Positions 18,201-25,796 of a stretch of 49,149 nucleotides of DNA are shown one piece after another. Within the stretch, counting starts at the first letter, position 1. The number at the start of each line of letters is the position of its first letter. The position numbers and the translations under genes were made by a program. Source of the stretch: an uncultured Acidobacteriia bacterium (GTDB taxonomy: Bacteria; Acidobacteriota; Terriglobia; Bryobacterales; Bryobacteraceae); the NCBI GenBank assembly GCA_903875575.1, contig CAIQWJ010000064.1, positions 1-49,149 of the forward strand. Reading direction: 5' to 3'. Under the pieces are notes generated by a model. The model was given only the letters and a program-made list of their open reading frames with translations, had not been told where the DNA came from and made no database searches.

Positions 18201-18892
18201 CGGTATACAGCCCGGAGGTTGCGGATAACAGGGTCTATAACTACGGTCGTCTGGCAGCGGATCGCAAACACAACCTCCAGATAAGCTATGCCTACAATGT
18301 CCCCGGCTTCCCCGGGAAGAGCGGATTCACTGCAGTGAGGTATCTTACAGATCATTGGCAGCTATCCGGAATCACAAGTCTGCAAAGTGGTGCCCCGTAT
18401 AGTCCCTCGTGCGCCGTCACGGCGGGTCAGTCGGCGCCCGCCAGTTATACCGGAACACCGGACCTGGCTGTCCGTTGCAATGTGATTGGCAATCCGTCGT
18501 CCGGCGTGGGATCGAACGGCAACGGGCAGGTGTTCTTCAACGCCAGCGCGTTTGCCTTGCCGGCATTGGCTACTGGCCCCAACAACTCAATCGTCGGACC
18601 GGCTGTTCTGGGCAATCTGGGCGGTGGCGCGGGTGTCCTGAGTCTTCCCCACACGACAAACTCGGATATCACGCTCACGAAGAACATTCCGGTCATGGGC
18701 AGTGAGACGCGTGTCCTGAAGCTGCAGGTTCAGGCTTACAATGTCTTCAACCACACGGAAATCAGCGGTGTCAACACCGCGATTCAGTTCAATCCGTCCA
18801 CCAATGTCGTGTCGAATCCGGCCGCTGTCGGGAATGTGAACGCAACACTGCCGGGCCGGGTATTGGCGTTTTCGGTCCGCCTTCTCTTTTGA
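15254..18892 (+). CDS. Oar-like TonB-dependent outer-membrane receptor, second copy
   Basis: A 1212-residue receptor with the same order as its neighbour: signal peptide (MILKGFTRTVLAFVFTCASL, cleavage near LFGQT), carboxypeptidase-regulatory-like domain (residues 20-105, GTVVDPGGAAVSEAEV and NVAPGTYTVSVKS), plug (LRLIPGVVDTTARRD, INFTVDGVTGLDTG, VTVVTKSGTSEFHGSA) and a barrel that ends LAFSVRLLF. The plug keeps the family's NYQAEYGRNSGG motif. The open frame extends upstream into the first receptor, but AAGGGG lies just before the ATG at 15254 and the signal peptide starts there. Sequence identity with the first receptor is low by eye, so this is an old pair, not a recent duplication. No CpxR-like box precedes it; it may depend on read-through. 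Confidence 0.88.
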   Translation: MILKGFTRTVLAFVFTCASLFGQTVASSLVGTVVDPGGAAVSEAEVLLTNDGTNATQSSTTDSRGDYRFLNVAPGTYTVSVKSVARFKVGRETGVVVLGQEIRNAGTIVLVRGLTTDVNSVPAARTQLQTADSAKSGTIDSRQLENLTQKGRDLFGYLRLIPGVVDTTARRDVTGPNSIEGLAIDGNPSAINFTVDGVTGLDTGTNSQVHVEPNLDAIQEIRVLQSNYQAEYGRNSGGVVTVVTKSGTSEFHGSASWNHRNTEFNANSWANNHTLTSAGTAEPRAPYKFNVETYGIGGPLFIPNVANSGRQKLFFFWSQERTGQFVPAPTQMTYMPTTKERGGDFSQTYNNANGNPVATRVLDPASNNAQFPGNIIPSSRLNSTGTALLGFFPTPNFSPTQTDQLYVDNYFEQGSDKYARRNDVLRIDSHITSRISAGLRWINDQNSAAGLFEGVQFDQTYGSSALSKNMSPIVHQIPGRGFRISLVSAIAPAAVNEFILGRSWNKSAYTTTDNYASESRTLESGLPKLFPVQVPTNGYADILPTFTFGGSGLPASAVYTRTGKSAGESESSNSLWMLEDNISRTIGHHAIKAGLYGERTSRTQSAGQNYAGAYSFAADSSVPSLNTNDGYANALLGLVNSYGQYNSSTTSSILYNNMELYVQDNWKVSRRLTLDLGVRLYHQTPPTDSYGTFVNFVPADYIPSAMARIYRPYCAKSATCSSAADGLVARDPLAGATTDSGYIGDIVAASGNPATGLVTLGASSSPYRLPGVEVGPRMGVAWDLLGNGRTVIRGGWGLYHNRLATDAVTGLAGQAPQSYGQVVHNVTFSRISAPNTGAAPHLNNGVIAPLSPYSWPSSVPSQGVGNGSLDIQHLFGKTMAVDIGYTTNYSYKQFLTYDLNYIPVGTSWPFNTSNLNPTTAGNTSADIGSVYERSRYPGYGSITGAAFLGSSNYNALTATLSRQMAHGLAFGAAYTLSKANGVAVYSPEVADNRVYNYGRLAADRKHNLQISYAYNVPGFPGKSGFTAVRYLTDHWQLSGITSLQSGAPYSPSCAVTAGQSAPASYTGTPDLAVRCNVIGNPSSGVGSNGNGQVFFNASAFALPALATGPNNSIVGPAVLGNLGGGAGVLSLPHTTNSDITLTKNIPVMGSETRVLKLQVQAYNVFNHTEISGVNTAIQFNPSTNVVSNPAAVGNVNATLPGRVLAFSVRLLF

Positions 18893-18986
18893 GCGGGCAG
18901 CCTGTGCATGGCGGGCAGAACTGGACAGTAAGCGCATCACGAACCTCAACTCGTTGGTAAGTTACCGCTTGGCGCGAAATTTCAGA

Positions 18987-19619
18987 CGTCACCGCATTTG
19001 GATCGCCGCCGAAGTTTGCAATGTTGACCTTGATCCATTGCAGCCCGAAGACCAGATCCAATTGGCTGATGTTCGCCGAATTCTGGTACTGCGAGCCAAA
19101 CTTCTCCAGATTGAGGAATCCATGCGCGTTGAGCCGGTGATTCAGCCCCACCACAATGATGTCCCCGGGTCGCGCCAGCCTCTCTCCGTCGTACGATTTC
19201 AGTTCTTCGTTCGACCCCGTTGCATACCCGCCGCCGTGAATCTAAACCAGCACCGCGCGCTCCCTGTTGTCGTTGATCCCCGGCGTCCAGATGCTGAGAT
19301 TGAGCACATCCTCGCCCGGAATGCCGTCGCTCCAGTCGTAAATGAAGCGTTCCTCGTCGTTATTCCAGCCCGCACGCGCCGCCATCGGACACGTGTGCGT
19401 GTAACAGGCATGCCCCGCACCTTGCCATACTGCGTCTCCACCACGCCCTTACTGTCGGACGAAATCAGGATTGGTCCCGCAACCACGGGCTTCCTCACGG
19501 CCGGTGCCGAAGCCTGCACCGGCACCTGAGCGAGAGCCGCTTCGGCCGCAATCAATCCGGCGCTCGTACCAGGAAAGCCGCGTCTCGAAACAGCAGCGGT
19601 AATAAGGTTGTTCTTCATG
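18987..19619 (-). pseudogene. Decayed type-B carboxylesterase fragment
   Basis: Leftward remnants of an exported carboxylesterase. The start at 19619 gives a Tat-like leader (ITAAVSRRGF) and then VVETQYGKVRG, the opening of the esterase fold. The reading then changes frame; in another frame follow GEDVLNLSIWTPG, then VLV-stop-IHGGGY, where a TAG replaces the usual Trp before the oxyanion HGGG motif, then VGLNHRLNAHGF and WIKVNIANFGGDP. The homology ends near 18987, just before where the catalytic GESAG serine elbow should be. About 40 residues between the opening and GEDVL also look missing. So there is a stop, a frame change, an internal deletion and a 3' truncation: this cannot make an active enzyme. 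It fills the gap between the second TonB receptor and the GH3 gene. Confidence 0.8.
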
Positions 19620-19697
19620 GGGCCTCCGCTGTTGCCAATCCCGCCTTTCGGCAAACATGCAGCATACAATTGGTGTTTTGAACACAGGTAGAACTTC

Positions 19698-22385
19698 ATG
19701 ACACTCACATCGAAATCCCTCGCAGGCCTGATTCTTGCGGCCACACTTCCCGCAGCCTTCGCCCAGACCGCAAAACCCGCCTGCCCCGCGCCGCTCGCCA
19801 CCGAAGCCAAACCCTGGCTCAACGCAAAGTACTCCCCGCAGTGCCGCGCCCAATTCGCGCTCGCCCAGTTCAAGACTCTCGATGAGAAATTTGCTTACCT
19901 GTCCGCAGGCGCGGGTGGCGGACGCGGTGCCGCAGCCCCCGCTCCCGGCGTCGATCTCGGCCTCACCAAAGGTGGCGCGGTCGATGGCCCCGCCGGCATC
20001 GCGCGCGGCACTGGCGTCACTGCCTTCCCCACGCCCCTCTCCATTGCAGCCACCTTTGATCCCGCCATGGCCACCCGCTTCGGCGATCTCATGGGGCAGG
20101 ACTTCTTTGACTTCGGCCTCAACGGCGTCACCGGCCCCGCCATGGATATGGCACGCACCTGGCACTTTGGCCGCGTCACCGAAAGCTTCGGGGAAGACCC
20201 CTTCCTCGCCGCCGGCATCGTGGCCCCGGAGGTCAAGGCGATTCAGTCGCACCATGTGCTCACCACCATGAAGCACTACGCGGCCTACACGCAGGAGCAG
20301 AACCGCACCGGCGAACAGCCCACCGGCACAAAGACTGCGAATAATGAGGAAGTCAGCGAACGCGCCCTCCGCGAAATCTACCTGCCGGATTTCCGCGCCG
20401 CCGTGACCAAAGGCGGTGGTGGCGGCATCATGTGCTCCTTCCCCCGCGTCAACGGTCAGTACGCCTGCGAAAATCCGCATCTCCTCAACATCCTCAAGAA
20501 CGAATGGGGCTTCGATGGCGTCGTGGTTCCCGACTTTCCCGACGCCCAGCGCACCATCATCCCCGCTTTTCTCGCCGGCCTCGATAGCGGCACCATGGCT
20601 CCCCGCGCCCCCGGACGCGCGACCACCGATGCCTCAGCCTTCTCCGGCGAAAAGAGCCTCCGCCAGGGTGTCGACGAAGGCACCGTCCCCGTCAGTCGCA
20701 TTGACGATCTCATTCTTCGCCGCCTTATCCCCGGCTTCCGCATCGGCGTCTTCGACAATCCCGCGAAGAAGAAGGGTGACGACATCTCCACTCCCGAACG
20801 CCGCACCGCCGCCGTCGAACTGATCACGGCAGGCTCGGTGCTTCTCAAGAACGCCAATGGAATTCTTCCCTTCAGCCCGACCGTGAAATCCGTCGCGATC
20901 ATCGGCACGCAGGCCACCGACAAAGCCGTAGCCGTCGAGCAGGGCTCCGCCTGGGTGAAGCCCACGCACCTCTGGCCCGTCATTGATGCAGTCCGCGAAC
21001 GCGCAGGGCAGGTCGTCAAAGTGAACTTCGCCCCGGGCACCCTCGGCCTGTCACCGCTCCCCAATGCGCCCAAGTCGATGCTGAAAACTCCGTCCGGCCA
21101 GCAGGGCGTACAGGTCGAATTCTTCGCTAACCCGCGCCGCGATTTCACAGGCCAGCCGCTCGCCACCCAAACCATCGACGGCTTCTACATCGATAAGCCC
21201 CCGGTTCTCGGTATGCCAGACAAAGACACTCTCCCGAAAGATCTCCAATGGTCCGCGCGCTACACCGCCACCTTCACTCCCACGCAGACGGGCGTCCAGA
21301 AATTCACCATGTACGGCTCCGGCAGCGCGAAGCTCTTCATCAATGACAAACTCGTCGGCGAATATCTGCGGGCCGATTTCACGGACTCCGTTTTCGCCAA
21401 TGTTCAGATGACCGCCGGCCAGTCCATGCCCATTCGCATTGAGTTTACGCCGCGCGAATCTCTGGGTGCCGCCGCCCGCGATCAGTTTGGTCTCAAGCTC
21501 GGCGTTTACAACGCGCTCGGCTGGTCCGCCCCGGATGACCTCATCGCGAAGGCTGTCGAAACAGCAAAGCAGTCCGATGTCGCTGTGGTCTTCGTCGGCC
21601 ATCAGGTCGGCGAAGGCATGGATCGCCTCTCGCTCAGTCTCCCCAATGATCAGGAAGCGCTCATCGAAGCAGTGGCGAAAGCCAATCCGCGTACCATCGT
21701 CGTCCTCAACACAGGCGGTGCCGTCACCATGCCGTGGCTCGACCACGTGGCCGCCGTTCTCGAAATGTGGCTGCCGGGCGACGCGTACGGTTCCGCCGCC
21801 GCCAAGCTTCTCTTCGGAGATGCCGATCCCGGCGGTCGCCTCCCTGTGACCTTCCCCAAAGACGAAACCCAGGGTCCGGCGACAAAGCAGTCTCAATACC
21901 CCGGTGCCCTCTATCCCGATGGCTCTGTCGACACCACGCACTTCGACGAAGGCATCTTCATCGGCTACCGTTATTGGGATCAGAACAATCAGGTCCCGCT
22001 CTTCCCCTTCGGCTATGGCCTCTCCTACACGACCTTCACCATGAAAGGTCTCTCCGCCAAAGCCGATGCCGATGGCGGTGCCACCGTCGACGTCCAGGTT
22101 CACAACACAGGCAAGCGGCAGGGCGGGGAAACGGTCCAGGTCTATCTGGGTTTCCCGAAAGCGGCGGGCGAACCCCCGCGCCAGCTCAAGGGCATGGCCA
22201 AGGTCTCCCTCAAACCCGGCGAAGAGCGCACCGTTCACGTGAAACTCGATGCCGAGGCCTTCCAGTACTGGAACGAGACCGGCACCGCGTGGACCACTGC
22301 CCCCGGCACCTATCAGGTTATGGTCGGACGCTCCTCCAGAGACATCGTCTACACCGCCAGCGTGACCGCACGATCTTCAAAATGA
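19698..22385 (+). CDS. Exported GH3 beta-glycosidase with PA14 insert
   Basis: An 895-residue glycoside hydrolase of family 3, with a Sec signal peptide (cleavage near AAFAQ). The barrel domain carries DGPAGIARG, the KHYAAYTQEQNR substrate-binding stretch and the nucleophile Asp279 in GVVVPDF. The alpha/beta sandwich holds LLKNANGILPF and a VAVVFVGHQVGEGMDR segment. A PA14 domain (roughly residues 470-610, GVQVEFFANPRRDFTGQPL) is inserted in the sandwich, as in many plant-polysaccharide beta-glucosidases, where it shapes the active site. A fibronectin-III-like domain closes the protein (HNTGKRQGGETVQVYLGF). It should release glucose or xylose from plant beta-glycosides in the periplasm; the exact linkage is not readable. 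The adjacent TonB receptors could import the products. Confidence 0.9.
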   Translation: MTLTSKSLAGLILAATLPAAFAQTAKPACPAPLATEAKPWLNAKYSPQCRAQFALAQFKTLDEKFAYLSAGAGGGRGAAAPAPGVDLGLTKGGAVDGPAGIARGTGVTAFPTPLSIAATFDPAMATRFGDLMGQDFFDFGLNGVTGPAMDMARTWHFGRVTESFGEDPFLAAGIVAPEVKAIQSHHVLTTMKHYAAYTQEQNRTGEQPTGTKTANNEEVSERALREIYLPDFRAAVTKGGGGGIMCSFPRVNGQYACENPHLLNILKNEWGFDGVVVPDFPDAQRTIIPAFLAGLDSGTMAPRAPGRATTDASAFSGEKSLRQGVDEGTVPVSRIDDLILRRLIPGFRIGVFDNPAKKKGDDISTPERRTAAVELITAGSVLLKNANGILPFSPTVKSVAIIGTQATDKAVAVEQGSAWVKPTHLWPVIDAVRERAGQVVKVNFAPGTLGLSPLPNAPKSMLKTPSGQQGVQVEFFANPRRDFTGQPLATQTIDGFYIDKPPVLGMPDKDTLPKDLQWSARYTATFTPTQTGVQKFTMYGSGSAKLFINDKLVGEYLRADFTDSVFANVQMTAGQSMPIRIEFTPRESLGAAARDQFGLKLGVYNALGWSAPDDLIAKAVETAKQSDVAVVFVGHQVGEGMDRLSLSLPNDQEALIEAVAKANPRTIVVLNTGGAVTMPWLDHVAAVLEMWLPGDAYGSAAAKLLFGDADPGGRLPVTFPKDETQGPATKQSQYPGALYPDGSVDTTHFDEGIFIGYRYWDQNNQVPLFPFGYGLSYTTFTMKGLSAKADADGGATVDVQVHNTGKRQGGETVQVYLGFPKAAGEPPRQLKGMAKVSLKPGEERTVHVKLDAEAFQYWNETGTAWTTAPGTYQVMVGRSSRDIVYTASVTARSSK

Positions 22386-22389
22386 TTCC

Positions 22390-22632
22390 TCAATGCTGCG
22401 TCCCTGGAGCTTCGTGATTTGCCCGTTGGTTCATGGACCGGAAATGTACCGCCAGCATCACCATGCTGTAGAACTGGTCCGATGTTTTAACCTCCCCGGG
22501 CGCAAGGTCGAGTTCTACTAACATTTGATCGAGATCGGGGTGTCTCTGAATATATTCGCGCAGGGCAGCCCACTCCGTCTGTTCCTGCTTCGTTAACACC
22601 CGGTACCAGTCGCTTTCCTCAAACTTCGGCAT
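22390..22632 (-). CDS. Small conserved-looking hypothetical protein
   Basis: An 80-residue soluble protein, acidic and mostly helical in its first half (MPKFEESDWYRVLTKQEQTE, then LREYIQRHPDLDQML). It has no signal peptide or membrane segment and I do not recognise a family. A strong GGGAGG site lies six bases before its ATG, which supports translation. It starts 25 bp after the secreted repeat protein and is probably co-transcribed with it; it converges with the GH3 gene, their stops 4 bp apart. A cytoplasmic partner or regulator of the neighbour is possible but unproven. Confidence 0.6.
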   Translation of the reverse strand: MPKFEESDWYRVLTKQEQTEWAALREYIQRHPDLDQMLVELDLAPGEVKTSDQFYSMVMLAVHFRSMNQRANHEAPGTQH

Positions 22633-22657
22633 CGCTTGCCTCCCGGCCCGCCGTGAA

Positions 22658-24370
22658 TCAACGTGGGTTGGTTCTCTGCACCAGCGGCAGCAACTGGGCG
22701 TAACTGCCCCAGGTTTGCTGGTTGATCCAGGTCGCGTACTCCGTGCTGCTGGGCAGCCGATGCGAAGGTGTCACATCCTGGAAGACCTGATAAACGGCGC
22801 GTTGCCGCCACGCAGGAACGCTAAGTGTCGCAGCCGCTGCCGCCGGAAGATTCGCCTGTGCGCATGATCGTCGGAGGTACTGCTGGCAGGACGCGTCGTA
22901 TGGATTCACGCTCGGCTGCGCCGGAGTCCCCACGCTGAGAACGGTGCGGGCTGGGCCCCGCAGATAGTCGCTGATCAGGTTTGCCGGCAGCCGGCTCAGC
23001 GTCAGCGTATCCAGCACAAGTGGCTGCCTGTCGCTCGACAAGACCTGTGACGGCTGCAGTACCTGTAGATTGCCAGCCCCCGACGCCACCAGATTGCCAG
23101 CCCCGGAAGCCACAAGGTTCCCTGCACCCGAAGCGACCAGGTTCCCCGCACCAGATGCCACCAGGTTCCCCGCGCCAGATGCCACCAGATTGCCCGCACC
23201 AGATGCCACCAGGTTCCCCGCACCGGAAGCCACAAGGTTCCCCGCACCCGAGGCAACAAGCGGCTGCCTCGCAACCAACTGCCAGGTAGTACCGCTCCAC
23301 TGCGCTTTCACCGGGTTTCCGTAGTTGTCCACCAGAACTCCGTGAGGCACACTGGCGGACGTCGTCTGGATCTGCTGACCGTTTACGTGGACGGCGTAGT
23401 TGCCTCCCCCGGAAGCGACCAGCGCGCCACTTGATATATCGAGGAAGAAATACCCCGGTCCCGCCGAACTGATCGGCTGGTGCCTTCCGTCCAGAATGTA
23501 ACCCTGCCCATTCACTCCGGTGATCGGCCCAACGGACGTGAATTGACCCGGAGCCACACTCAACTGAAGAGGCTGACTCGCAGGAGCGGCAGTCGTAGCC
23601 AGCGCGATGGGAAACAGAGCGGGGGTGAGCGCATTGCCCGTGCAGGTATCCATCAGATACAGCGATGCATTCAGCCCGTTTGGATACGTGGCTGACCAGT
23701 TCATCGCCTGAATTTGCGCCCTGCCCTGTGCGAGTGGAACGTTGGTTGCGAGTTGCTGCTTCCCGCCAGGCAGCAGCAGAATGACGTTGACCGGGCACTG
23801 CGTCGGTGCGGGAGTGCCGCTCACAGTCCACTGCACCAGCCAGGCGGCGTTATTGGGGAAGCTTGGCGGCGACGTGATCTTCACGCTGAGAGTTGACGGA
23901 GCTGTTTGCGCCACCGGTGCGAAATGTTGTGCGATGTTTTGCTTCAGCATGCTGAAAGACGACCAGCTTCCATAGGTGGTTTGATTGCAGTTGCCATCAG
24001 TGCTGTAGTAGCCGGATGCCTCCTTCTTCCACGCGTCATGCCCGTTTAACTGCCGCCCGAGGGACATATAGGCCTCCGCGATCCATGGATCCTGGCATAC
24101 CACGGAAGCCTGTAAATCGTTCGCGCGGACGGCGCTGAGCGCAGACGCATCGGAATAGCGGTGAGGATCGCACTCAATCAGACCGCCGTTCCACGGCAAC
24201 GGCAGAGCGCCCGGCGCAACACGCCCGCCCGACGGATTAGGGCTTCTCCCAAAGGTGCTCTGGAAAAGCCTGTCGAAGCCTGCGTCGTTGCATTGCGCGT
24301 GTGCCGGTTGTACGCCCAGCAGCAGCATCGCGGCGGCAATTCCAAATACGGTCGTGAGTAATCTGCTCAT
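22658..24370 (-). CDS. Secreted protein with eight octapeptide LVASGAGN repeats
   Basis: A 570-residue exported protein with a Sec signal peptide (cleavage near PAHAQ). Residues 25-140 are Cys-containing (QCNDAGF, VCQDPWIAEAYMSLG, DGNCNQTTYGSW) and may hold disulfides; the NGHDAWKKEASGYY stretch recalls small lysozyme-like or peptidoglycan-related domains but I cannot assign one. Residues 150-255 are beta-rich (SVKITSPPSFPNNAAWLVQW). Residues 270-365 end in a GNYAVHVNGQQIQ strand, after which come eight perfect copies of LVASGAGN and a Pro/Leu-rich C-terminal helical part. Such short Gly/Ser repeats can form a stalk or beta-roll. Start and signal peptide agree. It diverges from the sigma factor at 24496, and an 80-residue gene follows. 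Confidence 0.75.
   Translation of the reverse strand: MSRLLTTVFGIAAAMLLLGVQPAHAQCNDAGFDRLFQSTFGRSPNPSGGRVAPGALPLPWNGGLIECDPHRYSDASALSAVRANDLQASVVCQDPWIAEAYMSLGRQLNGHDAWKKEASGYYSTDGNCNQTTYGSWSSFSMLKQNIAQHFAPVAQTAPSTLSVKITSPPSFPNNAAWLVQWTVSGTPAPTQCPVNVILLLPGGKQQLATNVPLAQGRAQIQAMNWSATYPNGLNASLYLMDTCTGNALTPALFPIALATTAAPASQPLQLSVAPGQFTSVGPITGVNGQGYILDGRHQPISSAGPGYFFLDISSGALVASGGGNYAVHVNGQQIQTTSASVPHGVLVDNYGNPVKAQWSGTTWQLVARQPLVASGAGNLVASGAGNLVASGAGNLVASGAGNLVASGAGNLVASGAGNLVASGAGNLVASGAGNLQVLQPSQVLSSDRQPLVLDTLTLSRLPANLISDYLRGPARTVLSVGTPAQPSVNPYDASCQQYLRRSCAQANLPAAAAATLSVPAWRQRAVYQVFQDVTPSHRLPSSTEYATWINQQTWGSYAQLLPLVQRTNPR
23067..23258. repeat. Eight tandem 24-bp units encoding LVASGAGN
   Basis: Eight contiguous 24-bp units of the form AG(G/A)TT(C/G)CC-GC-CC-GA-GCNAC(A/C) lie inside the secreted-protein gene. 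The encoded octapeptide is identical in all copies while the third codon positions vary (GACGCC, GAAGCC, GATGCC, GAGGCA and so on read on the plus strand), so the protein sequence is being held constant. A half-degenerate relative (ALVASGGGN) lies just upstream in the protein. Confidence 0.92.
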
Positions 24371-24495
24371 GTTGTGCCAGTCATCCTCTTGCCTGTAAAG
24401 CGGAAAGTCATTCGGGCACCCCTCAAATATTCTTTCTTTCGATTTCCGCCGCCAACAACCGTGGAAAACAGCGAGTGATATTCTGAGCTATCTTC

Positions 24496-25053
24496 ATGAC
24501 GGTTCAACAGAGCGTCACGTACTGGCTAAGTCAATGGCGCGACGGCGATACCCAGGCCCTCGAACACGTCACGGAAGCGGTCTACCAGGAATTAAGACGC
24601 CTTGCCGTGCATTATCTGGACGGAGAAAAGTCCGGCCACACCCTGCAGCCCACTGACCTGGTGCATGAAGCGTACCTTCATATCTCCGGCATTCGGGAGT
24701 TCGACTGGAAAGCCCGCGGCCAGTTCGTCGGCGTCCTGGCCCAGATGATGCGGCGCATCCTGATCGACCATGCGCGGGGACGCGACGCTGCCAAACGGCA
24801 ACCCGATGCTGTCTGGGAGGAACGGCAGAAACTGCTGTCCGCCGGCATCATCGACGTACTGGTAGTAGATCAATCTCTGACGCGCCTCGCGGTCCGCTTC
24901 CCGCGTCAGGCAAAGGTGGTGGAGTTACGGTTCTTTGGCGGGCTCGAATCTGCCGAAGCAGCCCAGGTCCTGGAAATCTCGCTCGCCACCGTCGAACGCG
25001 ACTGGCGCTTCGCCAAAGCCTGGCTCCAGAAAGAATTCCAGAAGCCCTCATGA
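24496..25053 (+). CDS. ECF sigma factor of the acidobacterial TIGR02999 type
   Basis: A 185-residue extracytoplasmic-function sigma factor. Region 2 runs from about residue 20 to 90 (YQELRRLAVHYL, TLQPTDLVHEAYLHI, MMRRILIDHARGR); the DLVHEAYL motif is typical of this group. Region 4 covers about 128-178, ending in the helix-turn-helix SAEAAQVLEISLATVERDWRFAKAWL. There is no separate anti-sigma zinc-finger gene; instead its stop overlaps the ATG of a Ser/Thr kinase (ATGA), the arrangement usual for this family, in which the kinase probably controls the sigma factor. Confidence in the family is high; the regulon is unknown. Confidence 0.92.
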   Translation: MTVQQSVTYWLSQWRDGDTQALEHVTEAVYQELRRLAVHYLDGEKSGHTLQPTDLVHEAYLHISGIREFDWKARGQFVGVLAQMMRRILIDHARGRDAAKRQPDAVWEERQKLLSAGIIDVLVVDQSLTRLAVRFPRQAKVVELRFFGGLESAEAAQVLEISLATVERDWRFAKAWLQKEFQKPS

Positions 25054-25796
25054 CCGGCGATCAACGTCTCGCCGATCTTTTCGAACGCGCACTGTTGCTG
25101 CCGGAGCCGGAGCGCGACTCGTTTGTGACCGGCGAAGGCGCCGGCGACGAAGCCCTGCTCGCCGAATTGAAAGCGATGCTCCATGCCGATAATGCCGCCC
25201 AATCCACGGGCGCGTGGGAACGCCCCGGCATCGCTCACGCCGCCCGCATGGCCGTGCAATTGGGCGATCCCGCGATCGGCGAGAATGTGGGTCCGTATCG
25301 CATTGTCGAAGAACTCGGGCGCGGCGGCATGGGGATTGTTTACCGCGCGGTCCGGGACGATTCCGAATACCAGCAAACCGTCGCCATCAAACGGATTCGA
25401 CGCGGCATGGACGCAGAGCAGATCATCGCCCGTTTCCGCGCCGAGCGTCAGATCCTCGCCAATCTGGTTCATCCTCACATTGCGCGGCTTCTGGACGGAG
25501 GCACCGATGCTGCCGGTCTGCCGTTCCTCGCGATGGAGTTCGTCGCGGGCGAGCCGCTCAACATTTACTGCGAAGCTCGCAAGCTCAGCCTGCGCGCGCG
25601 CCTGGAACTCTTCCGCGGAATTTGCGATGCCGTCCACTACGCGCACCAACGCATGGTGGTCCATCGGGATCTCAAGCCCGGCAATATTCTGGTGACTCCT
25701 GACGGCATCCCGAAGCTTCTGGATTTCGGAATCGCCAAGTTGTGGTCGACGCTTCCGGACCAGATGCCTCCGTCACTCAGGCCGGCATGCATTTGA
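25050..25796 (+). CDS. Ser/Thr protein kinase, 5' part (frame-broken)
   Basis: 248 codons that hold most of the kinase domain. Landmarks are GRGGMGIVYRAV (P-loop), Lys114 in VAIKRI, His205-Asp207 in HRDLKPGN and Asp225 in DFGIAKL. Immediately after DFGIAKL the frame is wrong: it runs through WSTLPDQMPP to a stop at 25796, while the correct continuation (activation segment, then SPEQV) is in the -1 frame from 25742. Restoring one missing base gives DFGIAKLLVDASG, the normal family sequence. As it stands the protein would lack its activation loop and C-lobe. Its start overlaps the sigma-factor stop by ATGA. Gene loss, a strain polymorphism and a sequencing error are all open. Confidence 0.85.
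   Translation: MTGDQRLADLFERALLLPEPERDSFVTGEGAGDEALLAELKAMLHADNAAQSTGAWERPGIAHAARMAVQLGDPAIGENVGPYRIVEELGRGGMGIVYRAVRDDSEYQQTVAIKRIRRGMDAEQIIARFRAERQILANLVHPHIARLLDGGTDAAGLPFLAMEFVAGEPLNIYCEARKLSLRARLELFRGICDAVHYAHQRMVVHRDLKPGNILVTPDGIPKLLDFGIAKLWSTLPDQMPPSLRPACI

Noticed and set aside
21051-22238. 395-codon leftward frame opposite the GH3 gene
   Set aside because: The rightward frame has every GH3 landmark; the antisense frame shows no domain.
23067-23258. Regular 24-bp repeats that could suggest a CRISPR array
   Set aside because: There are no spacers; units are contiguous and encode an octapeptide inside a gene with signal peptide.
25735-25750. Programmed -1 frameshift in the kinase
   Set aside because: The site (AAG TTG TGG) is not a slippery heptamer and no pseudoknot-like stem is evident just after it.
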